Below are positions 54,552-61,721 of a stretch of DNA of 64,000 nt, piece after piece. The position numbers and the translations under genes were made by a program. The DNA comes from Geitlerinema sp. BBD 1991-9 (GTDB lineage Bacteria; Cyanobacteriota; Cyanobacteriia; Cyanobacteriales; Geitlerinemataceae): assembly GCA_001657325.1 (NCBI GenBank), contig LWRO01000020.1, positions 55,866 to 119,865 on the forward strand. Reading direction: 5' to 3'. Under the pieces are notes generated by a model that made no database searches, had not been told where the DNA came from, and saw only the letters and a program-made list of their open reading frames with translations. Position 1 is the stretch's first letter. Every line of letters starts with the position of its first letter.

Positions 54552-55703
54552 ATGGAAATTGATAGACTGCCGCCCCAAGTCGGCGGAAACTTGAACGTTT
54601 TCGAGAAATACCTCACCCTTTGGGTGTTTTTGTGTATTATCATCGGTATTTTCCTCGGACGAGGGTTTCCGAGCCTCGCCGAAACCCTCGACGCAATGAG
54701 CGTCTATAACGTCTCGATTCCCATCGCCATCTGTCTTTTCTTCATGATGTACCCCATCATGGTCAAGATCGACTTCTCTCAAGCAGCAAAAGCGGCACGC
54801 ACGCCCAAACCTGTTGTACTAACACTGGTCGTCAACTGGCTGATTAAGCCGTTTACCATGATTGCGTTCGCGCAGTTTTTCCTCGGATGGCTGTTTCGCC
54901 CTCTCCTCAGCGGAACGGAAATTATCAATGGTGTTGAGGTTTCGCTCGCAAATTCCTACATCGCAGGCACGATACTATTAGGAATCGCGCCCTGTACGGC
55001 AATGGTGTTGATGTGGGGCTACCTTTCTTACAGCAACCAGGGACATACCCTCGTTATGGTTGCCGTGAACTCGCTGACGATGCTGCTGTTGTACGCTCCC
55101 CTCGGCAAATGGTTGCTTGCTGCGAACGATCTCGTGGTGCCTTGGGAAACCATTTTATTTTCCGTATTAATTTACGTCGGTTTACCGCTTGTTGCTGGAT
55201 TTTTCAGTCGGACTTGGATTCTCCGACATAAGGGCAGACAGTGGTTTGAAGAAAAGTTCTTAAGTGTTATCAGCCCGGTTGCTGTCATTGCCTTATTAGT
55301 AACGCTGGTATTGCTATTTGCGTTCAAAGGGGAACTCATCGTCAATAATCCCCTACACATTCTTTTAATCGCCGTTCCTCTGTTCGTACAAACGAACTTC
55401 ATTTTTCTCATCGGCTACGTTGCGGCGTTAAAACTCCGTCTGTCTTACGAAGATGCGGCACCAGCAGCGTTAATTGGCGCGAGCAATCATTTTGAAGTCG
55501 CAATCGCTACAGCCGTGATGCTGTTCGGTTTAAATTCTGGTGCGGCTTTAGCCACAGTAGTTGGCGTTTTGATTGAAGTTCCAGTGATGCTGATGCTCGT
55601 TGAAATCTGCAAGCGAACGGCATTTTGGTTTCCTCGAGAACCGAAAAAAGCCACGTTATGCGATCCCCGTTGTTTGAGTTCGATTCAAAGTTCAATTCAA
55701 TAG
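54552..55703 (+). CDS. arsB: Arsenite efflux transporter, ACR3/ArsB family
   Basis: A 383-aa polytopic membrane protein of the ACR3 family with about ten hydrophobic helices. [20 protein letters not shown] opens the chain; the conserved Cys in [16 protein letters not shown] is required for arsenite transport in ACR3 proteins; [18 protein letters not shown] is another family block. It exports As(III) formed by ArsC, encoded 2 nt downstream. Synechocystis calls its ACR3-type gene arsB. Two ArsR operators precede it. ArsH, present between arsB and arsC in Synechocystis, is absent here. Confidence 0.93.
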   Translation: MEIDRLPPQVGGNLNVFEKYLTLWVFLCIIIGIFLGRGFPSLAETLDAMSVYNVSIPIAICLFFMMYPIMVKIDFSQAAKAARTPKPVVLTLVVNWLIKPFTMIAFAQFFLGWLFRPLLSGTEIINGVEVSLANSYIAGTILLGIAPCTAMVLMWGYLSYSNQGHTLVMVAVNSLTMLLLYAPLGKWLLAANDLVVPWETILFSVLIYVGLPLVAGFFSRTWILRHKGRQWFEEKFLSVISPVAVIALLVTLVLLFAFKGELIVNNPLHILLIAVPLFVQTNFIFLIGYVAALKLRLSYEDAAPAALIGASNHFEVAIATAVMLFGLNSGAALATVVGVLIEVPVMLMLVEICKRTAFWFPREPKKATLCDPRCLSSIQSSIQ

Positions 55704-55705
55704 CC

Positions 55706-56110
55706 ATGAAACACGTCATGTTCGTTTGCAAGCGTAATTCCTGCCGTTCCCAGATGGCGGAAGGCTTTGCACGCAATTTAGGAAAAGATAAAATCGCCGT
55801 CAGTAGTTCTGGGTTAGAAGCATCTCGCGTTCACCCAACGGCGATCGAGGTCATGTCGGAAATTGGCATTGACATTGGCGCTCAAACCTCCGATCCCCTT
55901 GGAAACTTCAAGGCTGACGATTACGACACTGTGATTTCCCTGTGCGGTTGTGGGGTCAACCTTCCACCGGAGTGGGTAACGCGAGAGGTGTTTGAAGACT
56001 GGCAACTCGACGATCCCGACGGACAACCTCTCGAAACCTTTCGTCGAGTTCGCGACGAAATCCGAGAGCGTGTCGATCGAATGATTTCCTCGATTTCTAC
56101 TGAACCGTAA
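55706..56110 (+). CDS. arsC: Arsenate reductase, glutathione/glutaredoxin-linked type
   Basis: A 134-aa low-molecular-weight phosphatase-fold enzyme reducing As(V) to As(III). The P-loop is CKRNSCRSQMAEG with Cys8; Cys80 and Cys82 lie in SLCGCGVNLP. These positions correspond to the three cysteines reported for Synechocystis ArsC, which couples to glutathione and glutaredoxin. VSSSGLEASRVHPTAIEVM and FEDWQLDDPDG are further matches. ATG 55706, 2 nt after the arsB stop, fits the conserved N-terminus; the longer frame overlaps arsB. A structured repeat follows. Confidence 0.93.
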   Translation: MKHVMFVCKRNSCRSQMAEGFARNLGKDKIAVSSSGLEASRVHPTAIEVMSEIGIDIGAQTSDPLGNFKADDYDTVISLCGCGVNLPPEWVTREVFEDWQLDDPDGQPLETFRRVRDEIRERVDRMISSISTEP

Positions 56111-56144
56111 CTCACTTTCCCTCTTCTTCGCTGCTGAGCGATCT

Positions 56145-56266
56145 CATACGAAATCCGATTCCGAAAGGGGATTTTTGTTCGTTCGCCTGAAACCTCGTAG
56201 AGTCCTTGCATACAAGGACTCTACGGGGGCAATTTTATTCGCTGATTTGAGAAGCGGATTTCATAT
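56145..56266. repeat. MITE-like inverted-repeat element with central hairpin
   Basis: CATACGAAATCCGATT (from 56145) faces GAAGCGGATTTCATAT (to 56266), about 13-14 of 16 positions pairing. Inside is a perfect 13-bp stem, CGTAGAGTCCTTG (56196-56208) with CAAGGACTCTACG (56213-56225). No coding frame. It lies between arsC and a convergent small gene; a related GTAGAGT stem occurs near 30490. It may be a miniature mobile element and could also end the ars transcript. Confidence 0.6.
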
Positions 56267-56357
56267 CAGTTTACTTTCAGCACTATAGAAAAAGCGTCCC
56301 GATCGAGCCAGAAAGAGATCGGGACGGCGCTCACTAGAGGGGTGGAAATCGGTTTGC

Positions 56358-56669
56358 CTACGCTTTGACGCTTGATTTATTTGGAGAACGATCCGACACC
56401 AAACTATCTTGAGTGGGCAAAGTTCGGAGAATATCGCCATATTTAAAAGCGAGTGTTCCGAATTCCTGAGAGAGTCGATCGAGTGTAAAATTACCGTCTT
56501 GTCGCTTGCTTTCTAAAGCCAAAGCTTCAGCAACAAGTAGCGCTAATTCTTGCAGATCGAAACGCTCTAAAACTCTTTTTTTACGATCGCTGAGTCCGAT
56601 CATTCCCAAACCTCTTAAGCTTAAGGCCATGATAGCAATTGCATCCGGAGAGCTGTTGGGAATCAACAT
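56358..56669 (-). CDS. Small hypothetical protein
   Basis: A 103-aa protein starting MLIPNSSPDAIAIMALSLRG. The middle is helical and charged (RKKRVLERFDLQELALLVAE), and the tail (DSLVSDRSPNKSSVKA) is polar. No membrane segment, signal or catalytic motif. I do not recognise a family. The frame extends to a GTG at 56681; the ATG at 56669 is preferred. Codon pattern and the clean reading frame support a real gene, but similarity to known proteins would be needed to confirm it. Confidence 0.5.
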   Translation of the reverse strand: MLIPNSSPDAIAIMALSLRGLGMIGLSDRKKRVLERFDLQELALLVAEALALESKRQDGNFTLDRLSQEFGTLAFKYGDILRTLPTQDSLVSDRSPNKSSVKA

Positions 56670-56820
56670 AAAATTTAACACGCGCGATCGCCCCCTAACA
56701 CGAGATCGAATTTCCCACCTCTTTTGCTTTAAAGTACTTCGGTTTACACGGATATTACCTACGTAGAAACCAGTAATTCGGCGATCCCCCCTCCGTTGTT
56801 CTCGATTCCTGTGGAACAGC

Positions 56821-57078
56821 TTAAGGATTTAAATCAGTTGAGCCTGTGGTAAAGACATGACTGAACTCGGTCGCGTCTCCCCGTTGACACTGACGTTGTA
56901 AATATCCGTTTTCCAGGGTAACTCGATCGCAGGAGACTCGTTCGCTATGGATCTTCAAATTGTTCTGAAGCGCCTTTGTCATCAACAGCTCACCAGCCAT
57001 TGACTCCACGCGAACGAGGAACGATCCCATCGTCGCCATCACAACAGAAATCCCCAGTACGAACGTATCAGCCTTCAT
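56821..57078 (-). CDS. Small secreted or membrane-anchored protein, unknown function
   Basis: An 85-aa protein with a hydrophobic N-terminus (ADTFVLGISVVMATMGSFLV) that acts as signal or anchor. The remainder holds two Cys (VSCDRVTL, LQRQCQRG) that could form a disulfide outside the membrane. AAGGAG lies 8 nt before the ATG at 57078 (a GTG 3 nt earlier also reads in frame). No family recognised. It is divergent from glmU with about 150 bp between. Confidence 0.6.
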   Translation of the reverse strand: MKADTFVLGISVVMATMGSFLVRVESMAGELLMTKALQNNLKIHSERVSCDRVTLENGYLQRQCQRGDATEFSHVFTTGSTDLNP

Positions 57079-57233
57079 CACAAGATCTCCTTTTGTAGGG
57101 GTTGAGGCGACGCACCCATTTCTCTAAGACGGAACTTTAGGAAAAAAACTCCCGATTCCCGAGACGCATAGAAGAGGTGAAAAGCACGATATACTCCAAA
57201 GCGATAGTTGCATCATCACCCGATAAATCGATT

Positions 57234-58589
57234 ATGGTAGCGGTAGCGATTCTTGCGGCAGGGCGGGGGACACGAATGAAATCGTCACTGCCCAAAGTGT
57301 TACATCCCCTCGGCGGTCGATCGCTGATCGAGCGAGTTCTCGATAGCTGTCGATCGATCGAACCCAAACGGATTTTCGTAATTGTCGGCTATCAAGGGGA
57401 GCAAGTTAAAAAAGCTCTCGATCGTTACCCCAACGTCGAATTTGTCGAACAGGCGCAGCAACTCGGCACCGGCCACGCCGTACAGCAAGTTATTCCTCAT
57501 CTCGAAGGATTCACGGGAGATTTACTCGTCCTCAACGGTGACGTTCCTTTACTCCGTTCTAACACTTTAGAAAATCTCCTCAACACCCATCGCGAGCGGG
57601 ATAACGCCGCAACCATCCTCACCGCGCAACATCCGAGTCCGCGAGGATACGGTCGTGTCTTTTGCGATAGTCAAAACGTCTTCCAGCAGATTGTCGAAGA
57701 TCGCGACTGCACCGACGCACAAAAACAAAATCACCGCATTAACGCCGGAATTTACTGTTTCGACTGGGTCAAGCTCTCTGAGATCCTCCCCAAACTTAAA
57801 ACGAACAACGACCAGGGCGAATATTACATTACGGATGCTGTCAATTATCTCAATCCAGTCACGGTGGTGGATGTGGAGGATTACCCCGAAATTTTCGGTA
57901 TCAACGATCGAAAACAACTGGCGACCGCTTACGCTATCTTGCAAACACGCCTCAAAGACACCGCAATGGCTTCAGGCGTAACCCTCGTCGATCCTGACAG
58001 TATCACCCTCGACGACACGGTCACGATCGAACCCGACACGATTATCGAACCTCATACTCACCTGCGCGGGAATACTGTTATTAAAAGTGGAAGTCGTATC
58101 GGCCCGGGAAGCTTGATCGAAAATAGTTCGATCGGCGAAAATGCCACGATCTTATATTCTGTCGTCGCAGATAGCATCGTTAAAGCCGGAAGTCGCATCG
58201 GCCCTTACGCACACTTGCGCGGACACGCTGAAATCGGCGAAGGCTGTCGGATTGGTAATTTCGTGGAAGTCAAGAAAAGTCAGATCGGCGATCGAACTAA
58301 CGTCGCACACTTGTCTTACATTGGAGATGCCAATCTCGGCGAACGAGTCAACGTCGGCGCGGGAACTGTCACCGCCAACTACGACGGCGTAAACAAGCAT
58401 CCCACTCACATCGGCGATCGCAGCAAAACGGGGGCAAACAGCGTTCTCGTCGCGCCTGTTACTCTAGGGGAAGGCGTAACCGTTGCGGCGGGTTCCGTCG
58501 TCACTGAAGACGTTCCCGACGATAGTTTAGTCATTGCTCGATCGCGACAAACGGTCAAAAAAGATTGGAAACCCAGCGGGAAGCAATGA
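57234..58589 (+). CDS. glmU: Bifunctional UDP-N-acetylglucosamine pyrophosphorylase / glucosamine-1-phosphate acetyltransferase
   Basis: GlmU makes UDP-GlcNAc, the precursor of peptidoglycan and of both amino-sugar pathways in this window. The 451-aa protein has the uridylyltransferase loop [29 protein letters not shown] and LNGDVPLL in the N-terminal half, then left-handed beta-helix hexads ([32 protein letters not shown]) and the acetyl-CoA region [14 protein letters not shown]. The frame extends upstream to 57177, but [10 protein letters not shown] from ATG 57234 is the family N-terminus. No Shine-Dalgarno is visible. Confidence 0.95.
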   Translation: MVAVAILAAGRGTRMKSSLPKVLHPLGGRSLIERVLDSCRSIEPKRIFVIVGYQGEQVKKALDRYPNVEFVEQAQQLGTGHAVQQVIPHLEGFTGDLLVLNGDVPLLRSNTLENLLNTHRERDNAATILTAQHPSPRGYGRVFCDSQNVFQQIVEDRDCTDAQKQNHRINAGIYCFDWVKLSEILPKLKTNNDQGEYYITDAVNYLNPVTVVDVEDYPEIFGINDRKQLATAYAILQTRLKDTAMASGVTLVDPDSITLDDTVTIEPDTIIEPHTHLRGNTVIKSGSRIGPGSLIENSSIGENATILYSVVADSIVKAGSRIGPYAHLRGHAEIGEGCRIGNFVEVKKSQIGDRTNVAHLSYIGDANLGERVNVGAGTVTANYDGVNKHPTHIGDRSKTGANSVLVAPVTLGEGVTVAAGSVVTEDVPDDSLVIARSRQTVKKDWKPSGKQ

Positions 58590-58670
58590 GGTGATGAAAA
58601 GACGCGCTAAGGCGCGTTTCCACACGGTTGATTCCTGACACGGTTGACTCCTGACTGCTCGCTGCTCGCT

Positions 58671-58704
58671 GAAAAAGCGGGGTTTTGCGAAATGCAAAAC
58701 CCCG
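58671..58704 (-). terminator. Rho-independent terminator of rpmF
   Basis: CGGGGTTTTGC (58678-58688) pairs with GCAAAACCCCG (58694-58704) around a GAAAT loop. Read on the minus strand the stem is followed by CTTTTTC, 37 nt after the rpmF stop. It may also slow plus-strand transcription from glmU. Confidence 0.8.
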
Positions 58705-58740
58705 TTGGAAGCATCAAAACTCTGATTGACGTGGCGAAAT

Positions 58741-58920
58741 CTATTCTTCGTCTTCGTCTTCGTCTTCGTTCGTGGGATAGATAAAACCTTTGGAACGTCC
58801 CGTCAGGACTGATTTACCCAGCGACAGCGCTTTTTCTGCTTGAAGTGCAGCTTTGCGTTTCCAGACAGCGCGACGTTGGCTGCGCTTCGCTTTGGAGGTT
58901 TTCTTCTTGGGAACTGCCAT
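58741..58920 (-). CDS. rpmF: 50S ribosomal protein L32
   Basis: A 59-aa ribosomal protein: [20 protein letters not shown], then [20 protein letters not shown] and a short acidic tail (NEDEDEDEE). The zinc-binding cysteines of some bacterial L32 are absent, as usual in cyanobacteria and plastids. The frame runs upstream, but MAVPKKK at 58920 is the universal start. A strong terminator follows. The stretch from 58921 to 59135 holds no gene. Confidence 0.96.
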   Translation of the reverse strand: MAVPKKKTSKAKRSQRRAVWKRKAALQAEKALSLGKSVLTGRSKGFIYPTNEDEDEDEE

Positions 58921-59135
58921 AACCGTAACCCGTGTCTTCTCGATAAAGTTGCCAAACCTTTCTATTGTAAAGCACAATTCTCGCCTTCGATCGACCTCGA
59001 GACCGTCGATCGTTCTCTTTTAAGGATCTGGCCACCGCCAACACACTGAATTTCCACGAACATCGACATAGTAAATCGCACGATAAATCGCACGTTGTCG
59101 GTTTTCGATCGTATCGGGAACTCGATCGATGGCAG

Positions 59136-59175
59136 TTGTGCCAACTATAATTGTGCCAACTATAATTGTGCCAAC
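59136..59175. repeat. 15-bp tandem repeat overlapping the ycf51 stop codon
   Basis: On the minus strand TTGGCACAATTATAG occurs twice in full, preceded or followed by partial copies (units at 59136-59150 and 59151-59165, plus ten bases to 59175, plus strand). Each unit encodes Leu-Ala-Gln-Leu and a TAG stop, so the 3' end of ycf51, including its stop codon, has been duplicated in tandem. Confidence 0.9.
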
Positions 59176-59687
59176 CGTTTCAGCTTCGATCGATCGATCT
59201 CGATCTCGAACGCCGTTTCATCTGCAATTGCAAGTTGACGCTTCACCTGTCCGAGATATAGCGGTTCTGACACGCCATCTTCCTCATGGAGCAGCGTTCG
59301 AGCGCGAATCAATAGCGTCTGTCCCAATCGTCCGGGGGAAAACCGATCGATCGCCACTTGGCGTAACGTCGCTTCGAGTTGGGATTCTGTAATATCGGTT
59401 GGAACCGTCATAACAATTTGGCCGCCACCGTTATCGTAGACGATCGAGTAGTGTACCGAACCGGGAACGGCCGTAGAGGTAATGGGAACGAAGCTCAAGG
59501 CGAACAGTCCAACCGTCAAAACGATCGAGAATCCCGTCGCGCCGACTAGCCGAAAACGAATTCCCCACTTCAGCAGGAAAGCTAAAGTGGTGAGTAGGAC
59601 GAAAAACCCCACCATTGCAGAAGACCATTGCGTTGCTTTCCAAAAATCCGCAGGGGTTAAAACTGCCAAAACTGTTTCGAGATACAT
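59160..59687 (-). CDS. ycf51: Ycf51 family protein
   Basis: A 175-aa membrane protein of the Ycf51 family, found in cyanobacteria and algal plastids, function not established to my knowledge. Two hydrophobic helices lie near the N-terminus: WSSAMVGFFVLLTTLAFLLK (about 20-39) and TGFSIVLTVGLFALSFVPIT (about 50-69). A soluble region follows (VHYSIVYDNGGGQIVMTVPT, then SPGRLGQTLLIRARTLLHEE). ATG 59687 is chosen over the TTG at 59714. Its last four codons and stop lie in a 15-bp tandem repeat. Confidence 0.88.
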   Translation of the reverse strand: MYLETVLAVLTPADFWKATQWSSAMVGFFVLLTTLAFLLKWGIRFRLVGATGFSIVLTVGLFALSFVPITSTAVPGSVHYSIVYDNGGGQIVMTVPTDITESQLEATLRQVAIDRFSPGRLGQTLLIRARTLLHEEDGVSEPLYLGQVKRQLAIADETAFEIEIDRSKLKRLAQL

Positions 59688-59927
59688 CACTTCAAGACAA
59701 CCGAGGTACGACAATATTCACATTTTAGAGGGTTCTGGGAACACTTAACCCCAACGTGGAAGAACCCTGGTGAGTCTCAAGTTAATTCGAGCTTGAATAT
59801 TCGTTTCGATCGATTTATTCTTGGATGGTTCTTTTGTGATTTTTTCGCAAATAGAATTAATCGCTATTTTTGATTTTTAAAACAATTGCATAAATTATGT
59901 TTTGCTTCGGTTTTCAGTATGACTGAC

Positions 59928-59955
59928 TTGACTTTATAAAAAACTGTGGTATAGT
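59928..59955 (+). promoter_or_regulatory. Candidate sigma-70 promoter upstream of the 59-aa gene
   Basis: TTGACT (59928-59933) and TATAGT (59950-59955) are 16 nt apart, a near-consensus pair in an otherwise AT-rich spacer of about 360 bp. Transcription would start at about 59962 and give a leader of roughly 90 nt before ATG 60052. The remainder of the spacer (59688-59927) shows nothing recognisable. Confidence 0.65.
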
Positions 59956-60051
59956 CGAGCAAAGTTTGTTTTTTCTGTGCTTGAAAGCGTTTTAAAATCG
60001 GCAAAAACGTCAAGCATCCGGAGCGCAGTTTATGAAGTCAGTTTAGTATCG

Positions 60052-60231
60052 ATGACTACAAACTTTAACACGCAACTCAACTCCGAAGAAATCAAGAAGT
60101 TGATTTCTCAGCTTTCCGCCGATGACGTATCGGAATTGAAAGAGGGTTTGGAAAACTGGCTAGAATCCACAGAACCTGTCTCGATCGATAACTCTGATTT
60201 TCAAGATTTAGAAGAAGCAAAACGAGTTTAA
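60052..60231 (+). CDS. Small acidic protein, unknown function
   Basis: A 59-aa protein, MTTNFNTQLNSEEIKKLISQ at the start and LEEAKRV at the end, acidic and predicted helical (SADDVSELKEGLENWLESTE). No membrane segment or Cys. A good promoter sits about 100 nt upstream; no strong Shine-Dalgarno precedes the ATG. The frame extends to 59977 but would begin close to the promoter's expected start. I recognise no family; a peptide leader or short regulator is possible. The 250 bp after it hold no gene. Confidence 0.5.
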   Translation: MTTNFNTQLNSEEIKKLISQLSADDVSELKEGLENWLESTEPVSIDNSDFQDLEEAKRV

Positions 60232-60479
60232 TCCCAAGAATTGGAGATCTTCGACATTCCTAATAGTTCTCGATCGATAGGGAATTTTGACAAAGTTCAA
60301 AAAAATTCCAAAAAACTGTGTTTTTCGAGTTGGATATTTGGGGTTTGTTGGACTTAGGCTGATAAACAGAACTTACGATACCCAATTACACCGCTATTCC
60401 AAGAGAATCGACATTTGTCGTAAAGGCTTTCCTAAATCGATCGCTAAATTGTTGTTCGAGTTACACCAATTTTGGAATA

Positions 60480-61292
60480 TTACTTAGCCCGTTGGCGTTT
60501 AATTTTAGCATATTCTCCCAACCATTCTAATGGAGGGTTAAACGAGAAATATAAAACTTCTAACAATGTCCAAGTTAGACTTTTTCGGGCGACAGAAGCT
60601 TGACGCTGAAGTTGAGCCTGACGCTCTTGCTCGAAATAAAACTCTGCGGTTGTTTCTTGAATTACTTCAAGGTTTAAATTTGCTTGCATGGGTTGGCGAA
60701 ACGCCAATAAAGATTTCATTAGTACCTCTGCTGATTCTGTTTCAATTTTCTGAGTTCTTAAATCTCTTGGCCGTCGATTAAGAGCATATATTGAAGCCGG
60801 GGCAGAGTAATTTGAAGTTATCACAATCCATCGCTGCTCTAAAAAACAAGACATACTACAGAACATCGGTATATCTTTGGTTTGGGCGACTTCAGCAAAG
60901 CAAAATTCCTTGGGATGTGAAAACAACCTTACCCTGCCATCAAAGGAAGGAGATGTGTAGGTATAGTCCATCAAGTGAATGAAACCTAATGATTGAAGTT
61001 CTTTTGTATAGCGCTCGAGTTCTTGATGATCGATTTTGTACCACAGATCAGCTTCGACCGGAAGAACATCTCCCAAACTGTTCTTGACGGATCGCCATAT
61101 CAGTATTTTTATATAAACTTCTACTATTAACACCCAAACGAGAACAAGGGCAATCGTTTGTACAAGCCACCAAGAAACACCAAGTTCATTATGAAGAAAT
61201 GTTCCAAAAGATTCAAAAATAATCTGGAATAAAAAGAATAAAAACCATAGAACAAAGAAAATTGTAAATATAAAATTTATTATTTGTTTCAT
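60480..61292 (-). CDS. Membrane protein with two N-terminal helices, unknown function
   Basis: A 270-aa protein. Two hydrophobic helices lie at about 5-29 (IFTIFFVLWFLFFLFQIIFE) and about 42-65 (WLVQTIALVLVWVLIVEVYI). The soluble part has LVEADLWYKID-type strands (PVEADLWYKIDHQELERYTK), FIHLMDYTYTS, FCFAEVAQTKDIPMFCSMSC and a basic C-terminal helix (EWLGEYAKIKRQRAK). I do not recognise a family. Composition is more AT-rich than its neighbours, suggesting transfer. A degenerate copy of its 3' end lies about 1 kb upstream on the same strand. Confidence 0.65.
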   Translation of the reverse strand: MKQIINFIFTIFFVLWFLFFLFQIIFESFGTFLHNELGVSWWLVQTIALVLVWVLIVEVYIKILIWRSVKNSLGDVLPVEADLWYKIDHQELERYTKELQSLGFIHLMDYTYTSPSFDGRVRLFSHPKEFCFAEVAQTKDIPMFCSMSCFLEQRWIVITSNYSAPASIYALNRRPRDLRTQKIETESAEVLMKSLLAFRQPMQANLNLEVIQETTAEFYFEQERQAQLQRQASVARKSLTWTLLEVLYFSFNPPLEWLGEYAKIKRQRAK

Positions 61293-61495
61293 TGGCTCTT
61301 TTCTCGTACTGTCTAATAGTTCGCGAAGGTAAAAACAAGCTGGAACACATCTCAGATCTTCAGTTTTATGAGAACTAAGTTTCTAAAAATTCTGTTTTTT
61401 GATGAATGTTTTAGCAAGTTCCAGATATACTTGATGCCTCAAACTTGTCAAGTATATTTTTTTCAAAATCTTTCGATCTCACTTTCTGGGCTATC

Positions 61496-61567
61496 ACCTA
61501 GCCCATGAGTGTTTAATTTCAACACGATCTCCCAACAATTTTGATGGAGGGTTTAACAATGAAAGAA
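61496..61567 (-). pseudogene. Degenerate C-terminal remnant of a paralogue of the 270-aa membrane protein
   Basis: This stretch aligns without gaps to 60482-60553, the last codons of the neighbouring gene, at roughly 75% by eye. Read on the minus strand it gives NPPSKLLGDRVEIKHSWAR against NPPLEWLGEYAKIKRQRAK. No rest of the gene is visible to its right, so only the tail survives. The remaining bases of the 429-bp spacer (61293-61721) hold nothing else recognisable. Confidence 0.65.
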
Positions 61568-61721
61568 TAACAAAATAGTAATTTTATTCTCGAAAAGTAT
61601 ACATTTTTTTAGATTGTTGATAGAGTTGAGGCGTTTAACCACTGAGACTCGATCTCTCGGAAGCCTTATATCCCTGGCATTTTCAAAAGTTTCCAAACGA
61701 TCGAATCTCGAAGTGACCCTA

